From JBFXAF01 sp050184585 (lineage in GTDB: Bacteria > Pseudomonadota > Alphaproteobacteria > Rhizobiales > Rhizobiaceae): a stretch of 61,780 bases of DNA. Position numbers and translations under genes: made by a program. The notes beneath the pieces were generated by a model. The model had not been told where the DNA came from, searched no databases, and saw nothing but the letters and a program-made list of their open reading frames with translations. Positions 26,261-34,479 of the stretch are shown piece after piece. Position 1 is the stretch's first letter. The number at the start of each line of letters is the position of its first letter. Location of the stretch: NCBI GenBank assembly GCA_050184585.1, contig JBFXAF010000016.1:1-61780 (forward strand), in the 5' to 3' direction.

Positions 26261-27361
26261 ATGACAGTCGATACAGGCAAAAGGCTCGCGGCGGTGCGGG
26301 CGCGCATGAAGGCGACGGACACGGACCTGCTCGCCGTGGCGCCAGGTTCGCACATGGACTGGCTGCTGGGTTTCCACCCGCATCCCGATGAACGGCCCTG
26401 CCTGCTTCTCGTCGGGCCGGAGAAGGAGACCTTCCTGATGCCTGCGCTCAATGCGGAGGGCACGCGGGAACAGACCGACATCTCCTTCAACACATGGGCC
26501 GACGCCGAGGGTCCGGACGCGGCGCTGGCAGCGGCGCTCGCCGAGATCGGCGCGGCGGGTGCGCGGAAGGTCGCGCTCGACGAGACGATGCGGGCCGATT
26601 TCGCGCTGCTGCTGCTTGGCGTGCTTCCCGACGCGACGCACACCTTCACGCCGGAGACGCTCGGCGGACTGCGGATGATGAAGGACGCAGCCGAGTTCAA
26701 GGCGCTCAAGGCGAACGCGGGCATCGCCGATCGCGCCATGCAGAAGGCGCTCGCCGCCATCAGACCGGGCATGACCGAGCTGGAGCTGGCCGCCGTGGTG
26801 AAGGATCACTTCGCATCGGAGGGCGCGACGCCGGCGTTCTGGATCGTCGGCGCCGGCGGCAACGGCGCTTTCCCGCATCACCAGACCGGCGGGCGCAAGC
26901 TCGAAGAAGGCGACGCGGTGGTGATCGACATCGGCGCGCGCAAGTCCGGCTTCCCGTCCGACATCACGCGCATGGCGGTCGTCGGGCGTCCGCCGGAGGG
27001 CTACGGCCAGATGCACACCATCGTGGAGAAGGCGGTGCAGGCGGCGCTGAAGGCCGCGCGCCCGGGCGTCAAGGCGAAGGAGGTCGACGCGGCCGCCCGC
27101 AACGTCATCGCCGACGCCGGCTATGGCGAGTACTTCGTCCACCGCACGGGCCACGGCATGGGCATCGACGGACACGAACCGCCCTACATCACCGCCACCT
27201 CGGAGACCGTGCTGGAGGAGGGGATGGTGTTCTCGATCGAGCCGGGCATCTACATCCCCGGCCGCTTCGGCATCCGCCTCGAGGATATCGTCATCCTGCG
27301 CGAGGACGGACCGGAAATCCTGTCGTCGCTGCCGCGCGACCTGCACGTCGCGAGGACGTGA
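26261..27361 (+). CDS. M24 family Xaa-Pro peptidase (creatinase/prolidase fold)
   Basis: This 366-aa protein has an N-terminal creatinase-like domain (1-130) and a C-terminal pita-bread metallopeptidase domain. All five metal ligands are visible: Asp in V-I-D-I-G-A and D-I-T-R-M, His in T-G-H-G-M-G-I, Glu in S-I-E-P-G-I-Y, and Glu in R-L-E-D-I-V. It should therefore be an active metallo-aminopeptidase or prolidase and not a metal-free creatinase. In this operon it could release amino acids from the imported peptide or the ring-opened product. The ATG at 26261 was chosen after the repeat; its stop overlaps the second hyuB (GTGA). Confidence 0.9.
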   Translation: MTVDTGKRLAAVRARMKATDTDLLAVAPGSHMDWLLGFHPHPDERPCLLLVGPEKETFLMPALNAEGTREQTDISFNTWADAEGPDAALAAALAEIGAAGARKVALDETMRADFALLLLGVLPDATHTFTPETLGGLRMMKDAAEFKALKANAGIADRAMQKALAAIRPGMTELELAAVVKDHFASEGATPAFWIVGAGGNGAFPHHQTGGRKLEEGDAVVIDIGARKSGFPSDITRMAVVGRPPEGYGQMHTIVEKAVQAALKAARPGVKAKEVDAAARNVIADAGYGEYFVHRTGHGMGIDGHEPPYITATSETVLEEGMVFSIEPGIYIPGRFGIRLEDIVILREDGPEILSSLPRDLHVART

Positions 27362-28926
27362 TCGTGCCGGCCGCCGACCCGTTCACCGCCTCGGTCATCC
27401 AGGCCGGGCTCGTCGCGGCGGCCGACGAGATGTTCGCCGTGCTGAAGAAGACGGCGATGAGCCCGATCATCTACGAGGTTCTGGATGTCGGCACGGGCGT
27501 GACCGACGAGGGCGGCCGGCTGATCAGCTCCGGCGCCGGCATCCCGACCTTCGTGGGCGTGCTCGACAAGGCGGTCAAACGCATCATCGAACTCAACCGG
27601 GCAGGGGCGATCCGCGAGGGCGACTGCTTCATCACCAACGATCCGTCCCATGGCGGCGTCACCCATCTCAACGACGTGGTGGTGGCGATGCCCGTTTTTG
27701 CGGACGGACGCCTGGTGGCGTGGGCAGCTTCGATCGCCCACTGGAACGACGTCGGCGGCAAGACGCCGGGATCGATGGCCGTCGACGTGACGGAGATATT
27801 CCAGGAAGGGCTGCGGCTTCCGGCGGTGAAGCTGATGGAGGACGACCGGCCGATCGGATCGGTGTTCGACATCATCGCTGTGAACTCCCGCCTTCCCGAA
27901 TTCGTCAAGGGCGATCTCTGGGCCCAGGTGGCGGCGAGCCGCAAGGCGGCCGCTCGCATCCGCCAGCTCGTCGCGGCCTATGGCGCGGCGGCCTATGACG
28001 CGGCGCTCGCATCGCTCTTCGAGGAAGGCGAGGGGCGTGCGCGGGCCGGGCTGGCGACGCTGCCCGAAGGATCCTACCGGATCGAGGAGGAACAGGACGA
28101 CGGTGCCCTATGGCGGGCGTCGATCGACATCTCGCGCGAACGCTTCCGGGTCGACCTGACCGGCAACCCGAAGCAGCGCTCCGCGCCCTACAACACCAGC
28201 CGCGACGGCGCGGTGATCTCCTGCCAGATGATCTTCAAGGCCCTGACCGACCCGGCCCTGTTCGCCAACGAGGGTTCGTTCCGGCCGCTCGAGGTGGTGA
28301 CCGAGCCGGGCACCATCTTCCACGCCGAGGGCAACGCGCCGCACGGCTACTATTTCGAGACCCGCATCAGGCTCTACGACATGCTCTGGCGCTGCATGGC
28401 CGAGGCGATGCCCGACCGCCTCCCGGCCGGCCACTTCGCCTCGATCTGCGGGACAGTGCTCGCAGGAACGCATCCCGACACGGGGCGTCGCTTCACCATG
28501 GTCGAGCCGCAGATGGGCGGCTGGGGCGCGACGGCGGGCCGCGACGGCCTCGACGCCATGTACTCGACGAGCCACGGCGAGACCTTCAACTGTCCGGTCG
28601 AGATCTGCGAGGCGCGCTACGGCATCGAGGTCGGCCACAAGCGGCTCGGCGAGACCGGGACGGGCCGGGGAAAGCACACGGGTGGGCGCGGGCTGGAGGT
28701 GAGCTACCGGCCGCGCTCCGCCGTGGTGCTGTCGGCGGGCTACAGCCGCAACCGCGTGCCGGTGTGGGGGCTGGCGGGAGGGGAGCGGGGCGGCACCAAC
28801 GGTCTCTCGGTGAGACGCGCGGCGGGAGAGCGCGAGGACTATGCCTTCGTCAGCGGCCTGACGGTGTCGCCCGGCGACGAAATCCTCGTCACCACGGCCA
28901 GCGGCGGCGGCTGGGGAAAGGCCTGA
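27358..28926 (+). CDS. hyuB: Hydantoinase/oxoprolinase subunit B, second copy
   Basis: This 522-aa protein is closely related to the subunit at 23392 along its whole length (shared A-D-E-M-F-A-V, I-I-Y-E-V-L-D, S-S-G-A-G-I-P, G-G-V-T-H-L-N-D). The GTG at 27358 overlaps the M24 stop in a GTGA arrangement, implying translational coupling; a GTG at 27364 is an alternative. The G-G-W-G-A-T-A-G-R-D-G segment is kept. With only one HyuA in the window, it may form an alternative A/B complex with different substrate range. It is the last gene of the operon. Confidence 0.9.
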   Translation: MIVPAADPFTASVIQAGLVAAADEMFAVLKKTAMSPIIYEVLDVGTGVTDEGGRLISSGAGIPTFVGVLDKAVKRIIELNRAGAIREGDCFITNDPSHGGVTHLNDVVVAMPVFADGRLVAWAASIAHWNDVGGKTPGSMAVDVTEIFQEGLRLPAVKLMEDDRPIGSVFDIIAVNSRLPEFVKGDLWAQVAASRKAAARIRQLVAAYGAAAYDAALASLFEEGEGRARAGLATLPEGSYRIEEEQDDGALWRASIDISRERFRVDLTGNPKQRSAPYNTSRDGAVISCQMIFKALTDPALFANEGSFRPLEVVTEPGTIFHAEGNAPHGYYFETRIRLYDMLWRCMAEAMPDRLPAGHFASICGTVLAGTHPDTGRRFTMVEPQMGGWGATAGRDGLDAMYSTSHGETFNCPVEICEARYGIEVGHKRLGETGTGRGKHTGGRGLEVSYRPRSAVVLSAGYSRNRVPVWGLAGGERGGTNGLSVRRAAGEREDYAFVSGLTVSPGDEILVTTASGGGWGKA

Positions 28927-29010
28927 CGGCCGCATCCGGCGACAGTCGCCGACGCCTTCGCCATCGGCACGGCCCGGGCGGCGTCGCGATGCGCGACATG
29001 CCAGCACTTC

Positions 29011-29063
29011 GATATGCATGAACAACACAATCCAATGGGATTTGTGGATGTTGAAAACATATC
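29011..29063. promoter_or_regulatory. Nested dyads upstream of the first sugar ABC cassette
   Basis: An AT-rich island in GC-rich DNA. Outer arms GATATG (29011-29016) and CATATC (29058-29063) enclose an inner imperfect dyad, CAACACAATCC (29023-29033) with GGATTTGTGgaTGTTG (29038-29053). Both are centred near 29037. It lies 44-96 bp before the permease ATG and is the likely promoter/operator of the cassette, or an RNA hairpin in its leader. No adjacent regulator gene identifies the binding protein. Confidence 0.5.
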
Positions 29064-29106
29064 TGGCTCCCGGCCGGATGCGATATCGACGGGGCGGACG
29101 GGCAGG

Positions 29107-30087
29107 ATGCACGCGGTCAAGGCCATGGAGTTCAACCAGGAACGGATCGTGCTGGCCATCGCGCTGGCGATGTTCGCCCTGTTCGCGATCGTGCTCGACG
29201 GCTTCCTGACGACCGGCAACATCGTCTCGCTCGTGCAGAACGTGTCGATCCTCGGCGTGCTCGGCGTCGGCATGGCGGTCACCATCATCGGCCGCGGCAT
29301 CGATCTGTCGATGGTGGCCAACATGGCGATCTCCGTCGCGTGGGTGCTCTTCCTCGCCAACCACGGCACGCCGCTGTCGCTGGCCGTCCTATACGGCCTC
29401 GGCCTCAGCCTCGCGATCGGCCTCATCAACGGCGTGCTGATCGCCTATGTCGAGATACCGGCGATCTTCGCAACTCTGGCGATGGGCACGGCCGTGTACG
29501 GTTTCGGCCAGTCGATGCTGGTCGACAGCGACGTCATCTTCGTGCCGCGCACGGAGACGTGGTTCAAGGCGATCGGCAGTTCGACCGTATGGGGCGTGCC
29601 CAGCCCGGTGCTCTGGCTGGCCGTCATCGCGCTCGTCGCCTCGGCGTTCCTGACGTTCACGCGTCCGGGCCGCTTCATCTTCGGCATGGGCGACAATCCG
29701 CTCACGGCCCGGGTCACCGGCGTGCCCGTGCGGCCGATGACGGTTCTGCAATACGCCATGTCGTCGCTGATCGCCTTCGCCGCCGGCGTGATCACCGCGA
29801 CGCTGGTCGATTCCATGAACACGCGAGTCGTCGCCTCGACGCTGGTCTACGACGTCATCCTGGTCGTGGTGATCGGCGGCGTCGGCCTGAGCGGCGGCAA
29901 GGGCAGCATGCGCAACGTCATCGTCGGGACGCTGCTGATCGGAATCCTGCTCAACGGCATGACCATCATGGATGTGCCCTACACGTTCCAGAACATCGTC
30001 AAGAGCCTGATCCTGCTCGTCGCCATCGTGGCGGATTCGATCCTGAACCCGCGTGACGAGCAGACCTCGCAACAGGGGGACATCTGA
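29107..30087 (+). CDS. Ribose-type ABC transporter permease, cassette A
   Basis: This 326-aa permease of the BPD_transp_2 (RbsC/XylH) family has about nine to ten hydrophobic segments. G-V-G-M-A-V-T-I-I-G-R-G-I-D-L-S matches the family's G-M-T-x-V-I-I-x-G-G-I-D-L-S motif, and G-L-S-G-G-K-G-S lies in the C-terminal half. It pairs with the permease domain of the fusion at 31244. The start is uncertain: ATG 29107, ATG 29125 or ATG 29014 are all in frame, and I prefer 29107 because the earliest one lies within the regulatory dyad. The second cassette has a homologue at 39454. Confidence 0.88.
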   Translation: MHAVKAMEFNQERIVLAIALAMFALFAIVLDGFLTTGNIVSLVQNVSILGVLGVGMAVTIIGRGIDLSMVANMAISVAWVLFLANHGTPLSLAVLYGLGLSLAIGLINGVLIAYVEIPAIFATLAMGTAVYGFGQSMLVDSDVIFVPRTETWFKAIGSSTVWGVPSPVLWLAVIALVASAFLTFTRPGRFIFGMGDNPLTARVTGVPVRPMTVLQYAMSSLIAFAAGVITATLVDSMNTRVVASTLVYDVILVVVIGGVGLSGGKGSMRNVIVGTLLIGILLNGMTIMDVPYTFQNIVKSLILLVAIVADSILNPRDEQTSQQGDI

Positions 30088-30138
30088 CGCGTCCCGGCGG
30101 GGTTGGAAGCATTGCGTCATCAAACGGGAGGAACCGAC

Positions 30139-31170
30139 ATGAAGCTGAGGAAGTATCTGATCGCGGGAGCCGCCGTGCTGGCCATCGCCGCCACGGCGAC
30201 TGGAATCGCCCGGGCCGAACGCCCGGACGACGGGCAGTGGACCACCACCGCCGAGGCGCTGAAGGGAAAGAAGATCGGCTACGTGCCGATCGCCATGGGC
30301 TTCGATCTGACCCAGGCCTGGGCGGCCGCGCTTGAGCACGCCGCCAAGGAATGGGGCTTCGAGATCGTCGTGCGCGATCCCAACTGGGACGTCGCCGCCG
30401 GCGTGCAGGCCCTGTCGCAGCTGATCGACGAGAAGCCGGACATGATCGTCGTGCAGCCGGCCGACCCGCAGTCCTACGTGCGGCTGATCGACAAGGCCGT
30501 GCAGTCGGGCATCAAGGTCGTCGAGATCAACATGAAGTCGCTCACCAAGAGCGACGCCTATGTCGGCGCCGACTGGTACGGCATCGCCAGCGCCGGAATG
30601 GACATGCTGCACAAATACTGCGCCAAGGGCGCCGGCAAGTCCGGCAAGATCGCGCTGATCAGCGGCACACCGACCAATCCCGGCATGCTCATCGGCATGC
30701 AGGCGATCAATGACGGGCTGGAGCGCTACAAGGACGACCTGGAGCTGGTGGCCAACCAGTCGGCCGACTTCGATCCCACGAAGGCGCACGCCATCGCCTC
30801 GACGATGCTGAAGCAGCACGAGGATCTGTGCGGTTTCTATGGCGTGTGGGACGGACAGGACGTCGGCACCGCGGCGGCGATCAAGGAAGCGGGCAAGACC
30901 GGCCAGGTGGTGCTCGTCTCCTCGGGCGGCGGACGGCTGGCGGCGGCGTGCGACAACATCGCCAACGACAACTTCACGGCCTATCTCAGCTATGACGGCC
31001 GCGGTCAGGGCCGCGACCTGGCCAACGTCGTGAAGATGCTCCTGCAGGACGGCGCGAGCGCTCCGGCCTCGCGGCCCTTCGGCCTCTACAGCCCGGTGAC
31101 GGCGCTCACCAAGGACAACATCGCCGGCTCGTGCTGGACGATCGAGGACATCAAGGCGAACGGTCCCTGA
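30139..31170 (+). CDS. Sugar-type ABC substrate-binding protein, cassette A
   Basis: This 343-aa periplasmic protein of the Peripla_BP_4 (RbsB-like) fold has a signal peptide cleaved near A-R-A at residue 26. Mature landmarks are K-I-G-Y-V-P-I-A-M-G-F-D-L-T, V-V-Q-P-A-D-P-Q-S-Y and V-G-A-D-W-Y-G. The ATG at 30139 has GGGAGGAACC upstream. The ligand is presumably a polar sugar-like or lactone compound, but binding residues differ from those of ribose or xylose proteins as far as I can see. A GC hairpin follows its stop. Confidence 0.9.
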   Translation: MKLRKYLIAGAAVLAIAATATGIARAERPDDGQWTTTAEALKGKKIGYVPIAMGFDLTQAWAAALEHAAKEWGFEIVVRDPNWDVAAGVQALSQLIDEKPDMIVVQPADPQSYVRLIDKAVQSGIKVVEINMKSLTKSDAYVGADWYGIASAGMDMLHKYCAKGAGKSGKIALISGTPTNPGMLIGMQAINDGLERYKDDLELVANQSADFDPTKAHAIASTMLKQHEDLCGFYGVWDGQDVGTAAAIKEAGKTGQVVLVSSGGGRLAAACDNIANDNFTAYLSYDGRGQGRDLANVVKMLLQDGASAPASRPFGLYSPVTALTKDNIAGSCWTIEDIKANGP

Positions 31171-31189
31171 TCACCCGTCCCCCCAACCC

Positions 31190-31214
31190 GACGGCACGGC
31201 CCCGCCGTGCCGTC
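31190..31214 (+). promoter_or_regulatory. GC hairpin after binding-protein gene, cassette A
   Basis: A 10-bp perfect stem, GACGGCACGG and CCGTGCCGTC, has a 5-nt loop and no T-run, 20 bp after the binding-protein stop. It probably stabilises the upstream message and lowers expression of the downstream fusion gene. The second cassette has a hairpin at the equivalent place. Confidence 0.6.
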
Positions 31215-31243
31215 GCATCTATTCCCGACCGGAGCTGCGATCG

Positions 31244-33370
31244 ATGAGGGCGTCGGAGGTCTATGCGCGCTGGCGCACGCGGCTGGTGCCGGATCACGTC
31301 GTCGGCGAAATCCTGTCCAAGAACTGGATCGACAACGCCATCCCGGTCGCCTTCCTGATCCTCGTCGTCTTCGTCTTCGGCTCGCTGATCCCCAACTTCT
31401 TCCTGTTCGGCAACCTGACCGACGAGGCGCGCGAGTACGGCGAGATCGCGCTGGTCGTGCTCGGCATGACCATCGTCATGCTCGCCGGCGGCATCGATCT
31501 CAGCGTCGGCTCCACCTTCGCGCTGGCGAACTTCATCACCCTGGCGCTGATCAACTGGCAGGGGTGGCCGGCGGGAGCCGCCATCGCCGTCGCGCTCGTC
31601 GCCGGCGCGCTGGTCGGCCTGCTCAATGGCGTCCTCGTCGGCTACCTCAGGCTGCGCGCCTTCCTGACCACGCTGGTCACGCTGATCATCGTGAGGGCGA
31701 TCGTCGACACGCTGGTGCTCGGCTATTCGATGAAGGTCGTCATCCCGGCGACGCGCTCGCCGACCTGGGACTTCATCAGCTACGACGACATCCTCGGCCT
31801 GCCAGTCGCGTTCATCGTCGCGGCGATCGCCGCCGCGGCCGGGCACGTCTTCCTGACGCGGCTGAGGCCGGGCTGGCATATCCTCGCCGTCGGCGGCTCG
31901 CGGCGCTCGGCCTACAATGCGGGCCTCGCCGTCCGCCGCACCGTCGCGATGACCTACGTGATCTCGGGCACGCTCGCGGCGGCCGGCGGCGTGTTCTACG
32001 CCTCGCGCCTCGGCGCCGCCTCGGCGAGCACCGGCGTCGGCCTCGAGGTGGCCGCGCTGACGGCGGCCGTGCTCGGCGGCAACAGCCTCGGCGGCGGACG
32101 CGGCTCGGTGACCAAGGCCTTGCTTGGCGCCGCCATCATCCTCGTCATCAGCAACAGCCTGATCCAGCTCGGCCTGAGGAGCGGCACCAACGCGCTGGTG
32201 CTGGGGCTGGTGCTCCTGATGGCGGTGGCGATCGACGTGCGCTGGCTGAAGAACCGCGTCAAGGTGCTGTCGCGCGTCTATGTCTCGCCGGCCTATTTCA
32301 GGCTGCCGCCGCTGCCGTCCACGGCTGAAGGCTCCGCCTCGCCCTATGCCGTCAACGACCGGCTGAGCGAGGTGGAGGCGATCGGGCTCGGCGAGATCGA
32401 CGCCGCCGAGGATCCGATCCTCGACGTCAACGACGACCTGTTCTTCGGCAGCCGACAGGGCGACATCATCCGCTATTTCGGCCCCGACCACAAAAGGTGG
32501 GAGGTCTACGCGCATGTCGGAGGCATGCCGCTCGGCATGGCGTTCGACCGCGACGGCGACCTCGTCTGCTGCATCGCCGGCATGGGCCTGTACAAGATCG
32601 TCCGGGACAGCCGCGAGGTGGTGAAGCTGACCGACGAAACCAACCGGAGCTGGACCTCGATCATCGACGATTCGCGCCTGCGCCTCCCGGACGACCTCGA
32701 CATCGCGCCGGACGGCCGCATCTTCTTCTCGGAGGCGACGATCCGTTTCGACATGCACGAGTGGATGGTCGACGCGCTGGAGGCCAGGGGCAACGGGCGC
32801 ATCATCTGCTACGACCCGCGCGACAAGTCGACAAGAACGGTCGTTCCCGGCGTCCGTTTCGCCAACGGCGTCTGCGTCGCGCATGACGGCAAGTCGATCT
32901 TCTACGCCTCGACATGGAGCTGCACCGTCGAGCGCTACTGGCTGGAGGGACCGAGGAAGGGCAGGACGGAGACCGTGATCGCCGACCTGCCGGGCTATCC
33001 CGACAACATCAACCGCGCCTCCGACGGAACCTACTGGCTGGCGATGGTGGGCATGCGCACGCCGGCATTCGACCTCGCGCTGCGCAAGCCGGGCTTCCGC
33101 CGCCGCATGGTGCAGCAGATCGCCGCCGACGAGTGGTTGTTCCCGCAGATGAATGTCGGCAACGTCGTCAAGTTCACCGAGGCGGGCGAGATCGTCGACT
33201 GCCTGTGGGACAAGCGAGGCGTCAGCCACCCGATGCTGACCTCCTGCAACGAGCACAAGGGCTACCTCTACCTCGGCGGCATCTTCAACAACCGGGTCGG
33301 GCGCTACCGCATCCCGGGCGCGGACCCGTCCTTCACCAATCAGGGCTCCTACTGGGGGGGTCGCCGATGA
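31244..33370 (+). CDS. ABC permease fused to a strictosidine-synthase/SMP-30-like beta-propeller, cassette A
   Basis: This 708-aa protein joins two full domains. Residues 1-330 are a complete RbsC-type permease (G-M-T-I-V-M-L-A-G-G-I-D-L-S near residue 80; H-I-L-A-V-G-G-S-R-R-S-A near 210). After the last membrane segment comes a basic stretch (R-W-L-K-N-R-V-K), then at about 375-708 a Str_synth/SMP-30-type propeller with D-D-L-D-I-A-P-D-G and Y-P-D-N-I-N-R-A-S-D-G. Putative metal ligands are E389, N541 and D587. The basic segment implies a cytoplasmic propeller, placed to act on incoming substrate; lactone or ester hydrolysis is the family's typical chemistry. The same fusion occurs independently at 41562, so this is not a sequencing join. 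Enzymatic activity is inferred. Confidence 0.9.
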   Translation: MRASEVYARWRTRLVPDHVVGEILSKNWIDNAIPVAFLILVVFVFGSLIPNFFLFGNLTDEAREYGEIALVVLGMTIVMLAGGIDLSVGSTFALANFITLALINWQGWPAGAAIAVALVAGALVGLLNGVLVGYLRLRAFLTTLVTLIIVRAIVDTLVLGYSMKVVIPATRSPTWDFISYDDILGLPVAFIVAAIAAAAGHVFLTRLRPGWHILAVGGSRRSAYNAGLAVRRTVAMTYVISGTLAAAGGVFYASRLGAASASTGVGLEVAALTAAVLGGNSLGGGRGSVTKALLGAAIILVISNSLIQLGLRSGTNALVLGLVLLMAVAIDVRWLKNRVKVLSRVYVSPAYFRLPPLPSTAEGSASPYAVNDRLSEVEAIGLGEIDAAEDPILDVNDDLFFGSRQGDIIRYFGPDHKRWEVYAHVGGMPLGMAFDRDGDLVCCIAGMGLYKIVRDSREVVKLTDETNRSWTSIIDDSRLRLPDDLDIAPDGRIFFSEATIRFDMHEWMVDALEARGNGRIICYDPRDKSTRTVVPGVRFANGVCVAHDGKSIFYASTWSCTVERYWLEGPRKGRTETVIADLPGYPDNINRASDGTYWLAMVGMRTPAFDLALRKPGFRRRMVQQIAADEWLFPQMNVGNVVKFTEAGEIVDCLWDKRGVSHPMLTSCNEHKGYLYLGGIFNNRVGRYRIPGADPSFTNQGSYWGGRR

Positions 33371-34479
33371 TGTCGCGCCTGAGACGGCTGTTCGACTGGC
33401 GGCCCGCAGGCGCGGGCTCCGCCACAGTGCCGCCGATGGACGGCGTTCTGACCCCGAACCAGGCGATCGAGGAGGCGCCGGCGCTGCTCGCCGTCGAGGC
33501 GCCGGACAATCTGGTGTCGGACGGACGGGTCATCCTCTTCTCGTCCGGAGCATCGGTCATGACGCTCGCGACCGACGGGAGCAACGGCGCGTCGACGCCG
33601 TTCGCCCGGTTCGAGACGCCAGTGTCTGCGCTGGCGCTGCATCGGGACGGAGCGGTCGCGGTCGGGCTTGAGGACGGACGCGTCCTGCTCAAGGGCGGCC
33701 GGCACGACGGCAGATCGCTTTCCGCCGCCGGCGACCGCGCGATGATATGCCCGACGGCGCTGCTTTTCGTCGATTCGGACACGCTTCTCGTCGCCCTCGG
33801 TTCGCAGAAGAACGGACCCCAGTCGTGGAAGCACGACCTGATGCAGCGCGGCGCCAGCGGCTCCGTCTGGACGATCGACCTCGAATCCGGCCGCGCGTCC
33901 TGTCTCGGCGACCGCATGGCATGGCCCTGCGGCCTGATGCTCGACGCCAACGGGAGCGTCACGGTGTCCGAAAGCTGGCGCAGCCGGCTGGTGCGGCTGC
34001 GCGGCGGCGCGGCGCCGGAAACGGTGCTCGCAGACATCGTCGGCTACCCGGCGCGGCTGGCGCCCAAGCCGGGCGGCGTGGGCTCCTGGCTCTCGGTCTT
34101 CGCGCCGCGCAGCCAGCTCGTCGAGTTCGTGCTGCGCGAGCATGACTACCGCCACACGATGATGGAGGAGATCGAGCCCCGATACTGGATCGCGCCGTCG
34201 CTCGGCGCGGGCCGATCGTTCCTGGAACCGATGCAGGTCGGCGGCCTGAAGCAGCTCGGCATCCTCAAGGCCTGGGCGCCGACCCGCTCCTACGGGCTCG
34301 TCATCGGCCTCGATGCCGACAGCGAACCCGTCGCGAGCTTCCACAGCAGGGCCGACGGCCAGCGCCACGGCGTCACCAGCAGCGTCGAGTTCGGCGGGCG
34401 GCTCATCGCAACGAGCAAAGGCGGCGACGTGATCGTCTCGATCGCGCTCGCGGCCGACGGGCGCGGGGCGAACCGATGA
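33367..34479 (+). CDS. Stand-alone beta-propeller related to the fused domain, degenerate site, cassette A
   Basis: This 370-aa protein aligns with the propeller half of the preceding fusion (W-P-C-G-L-M-L-D-A-N-G against A-N-G-V-C-V-A-H-D-G; G-Y-P-A-R-L against G-Y-P-D-N-I). The putative ligand Asn is Cys188 and the Asp is Ala229, so the metal site looks lost. It has no signal peptide or membrane segment and begins with a basic stretch (M-M-S-R-L-R-R-L), so it should be cytoplasmic. It overlaps both neighbours by ATGA. It may bind the fused propeller or the ligand as a non-catalytic partner. No function is established. Confidence 0.85.
   Translation: MMSRLRRLFDWRPAGAGSATVPPMDGVLTPNQAIEEAPALLAVEAPDNLVSDGRVILFSSGASVMTLATDGSNGASTPFARFETPVSALALHRDGAVAVGLEDGRVLLKGGRHDGRSLSAAGDRAMICPTALLFVDSDTLLVALGSQKNGPQSWKHDLMQRGASGSVWTIDLESGRASCLGDRMAWPCGLMLDANGSVTVSESWRSRLVRLRGGAAPETVLADIVGYPARLAPKPGGVGSWLSVFAPRSQLVEFVLREHDYRHTMMEEIEPRYWIAPSLGAGRSFLEPMQVGGLKQLGILKAWAPTRSYGLVIGLDADSEPVASFHSRADGQRHGVTSSVEFGGRLIATSKGGDVIVSIALAADGRGANR

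Noticed and set aside
31151..33256. Long open frame (over 700 codons) on the strand opposite the first permease-propeller gene
   Set aside because: It is a shadow of the real gene caused by high GC codon use; its translation is Arg/Asp/His-rich with no domain motifs. Similar antisense frames over many genes were left out.
31244..33370. Permease-propeller fusion as an assembly error or lost stop codon
   Set aside because: A second, diverged copy at 41562-43691 has the same join with matching domain lengths, so the fusion is genuine.
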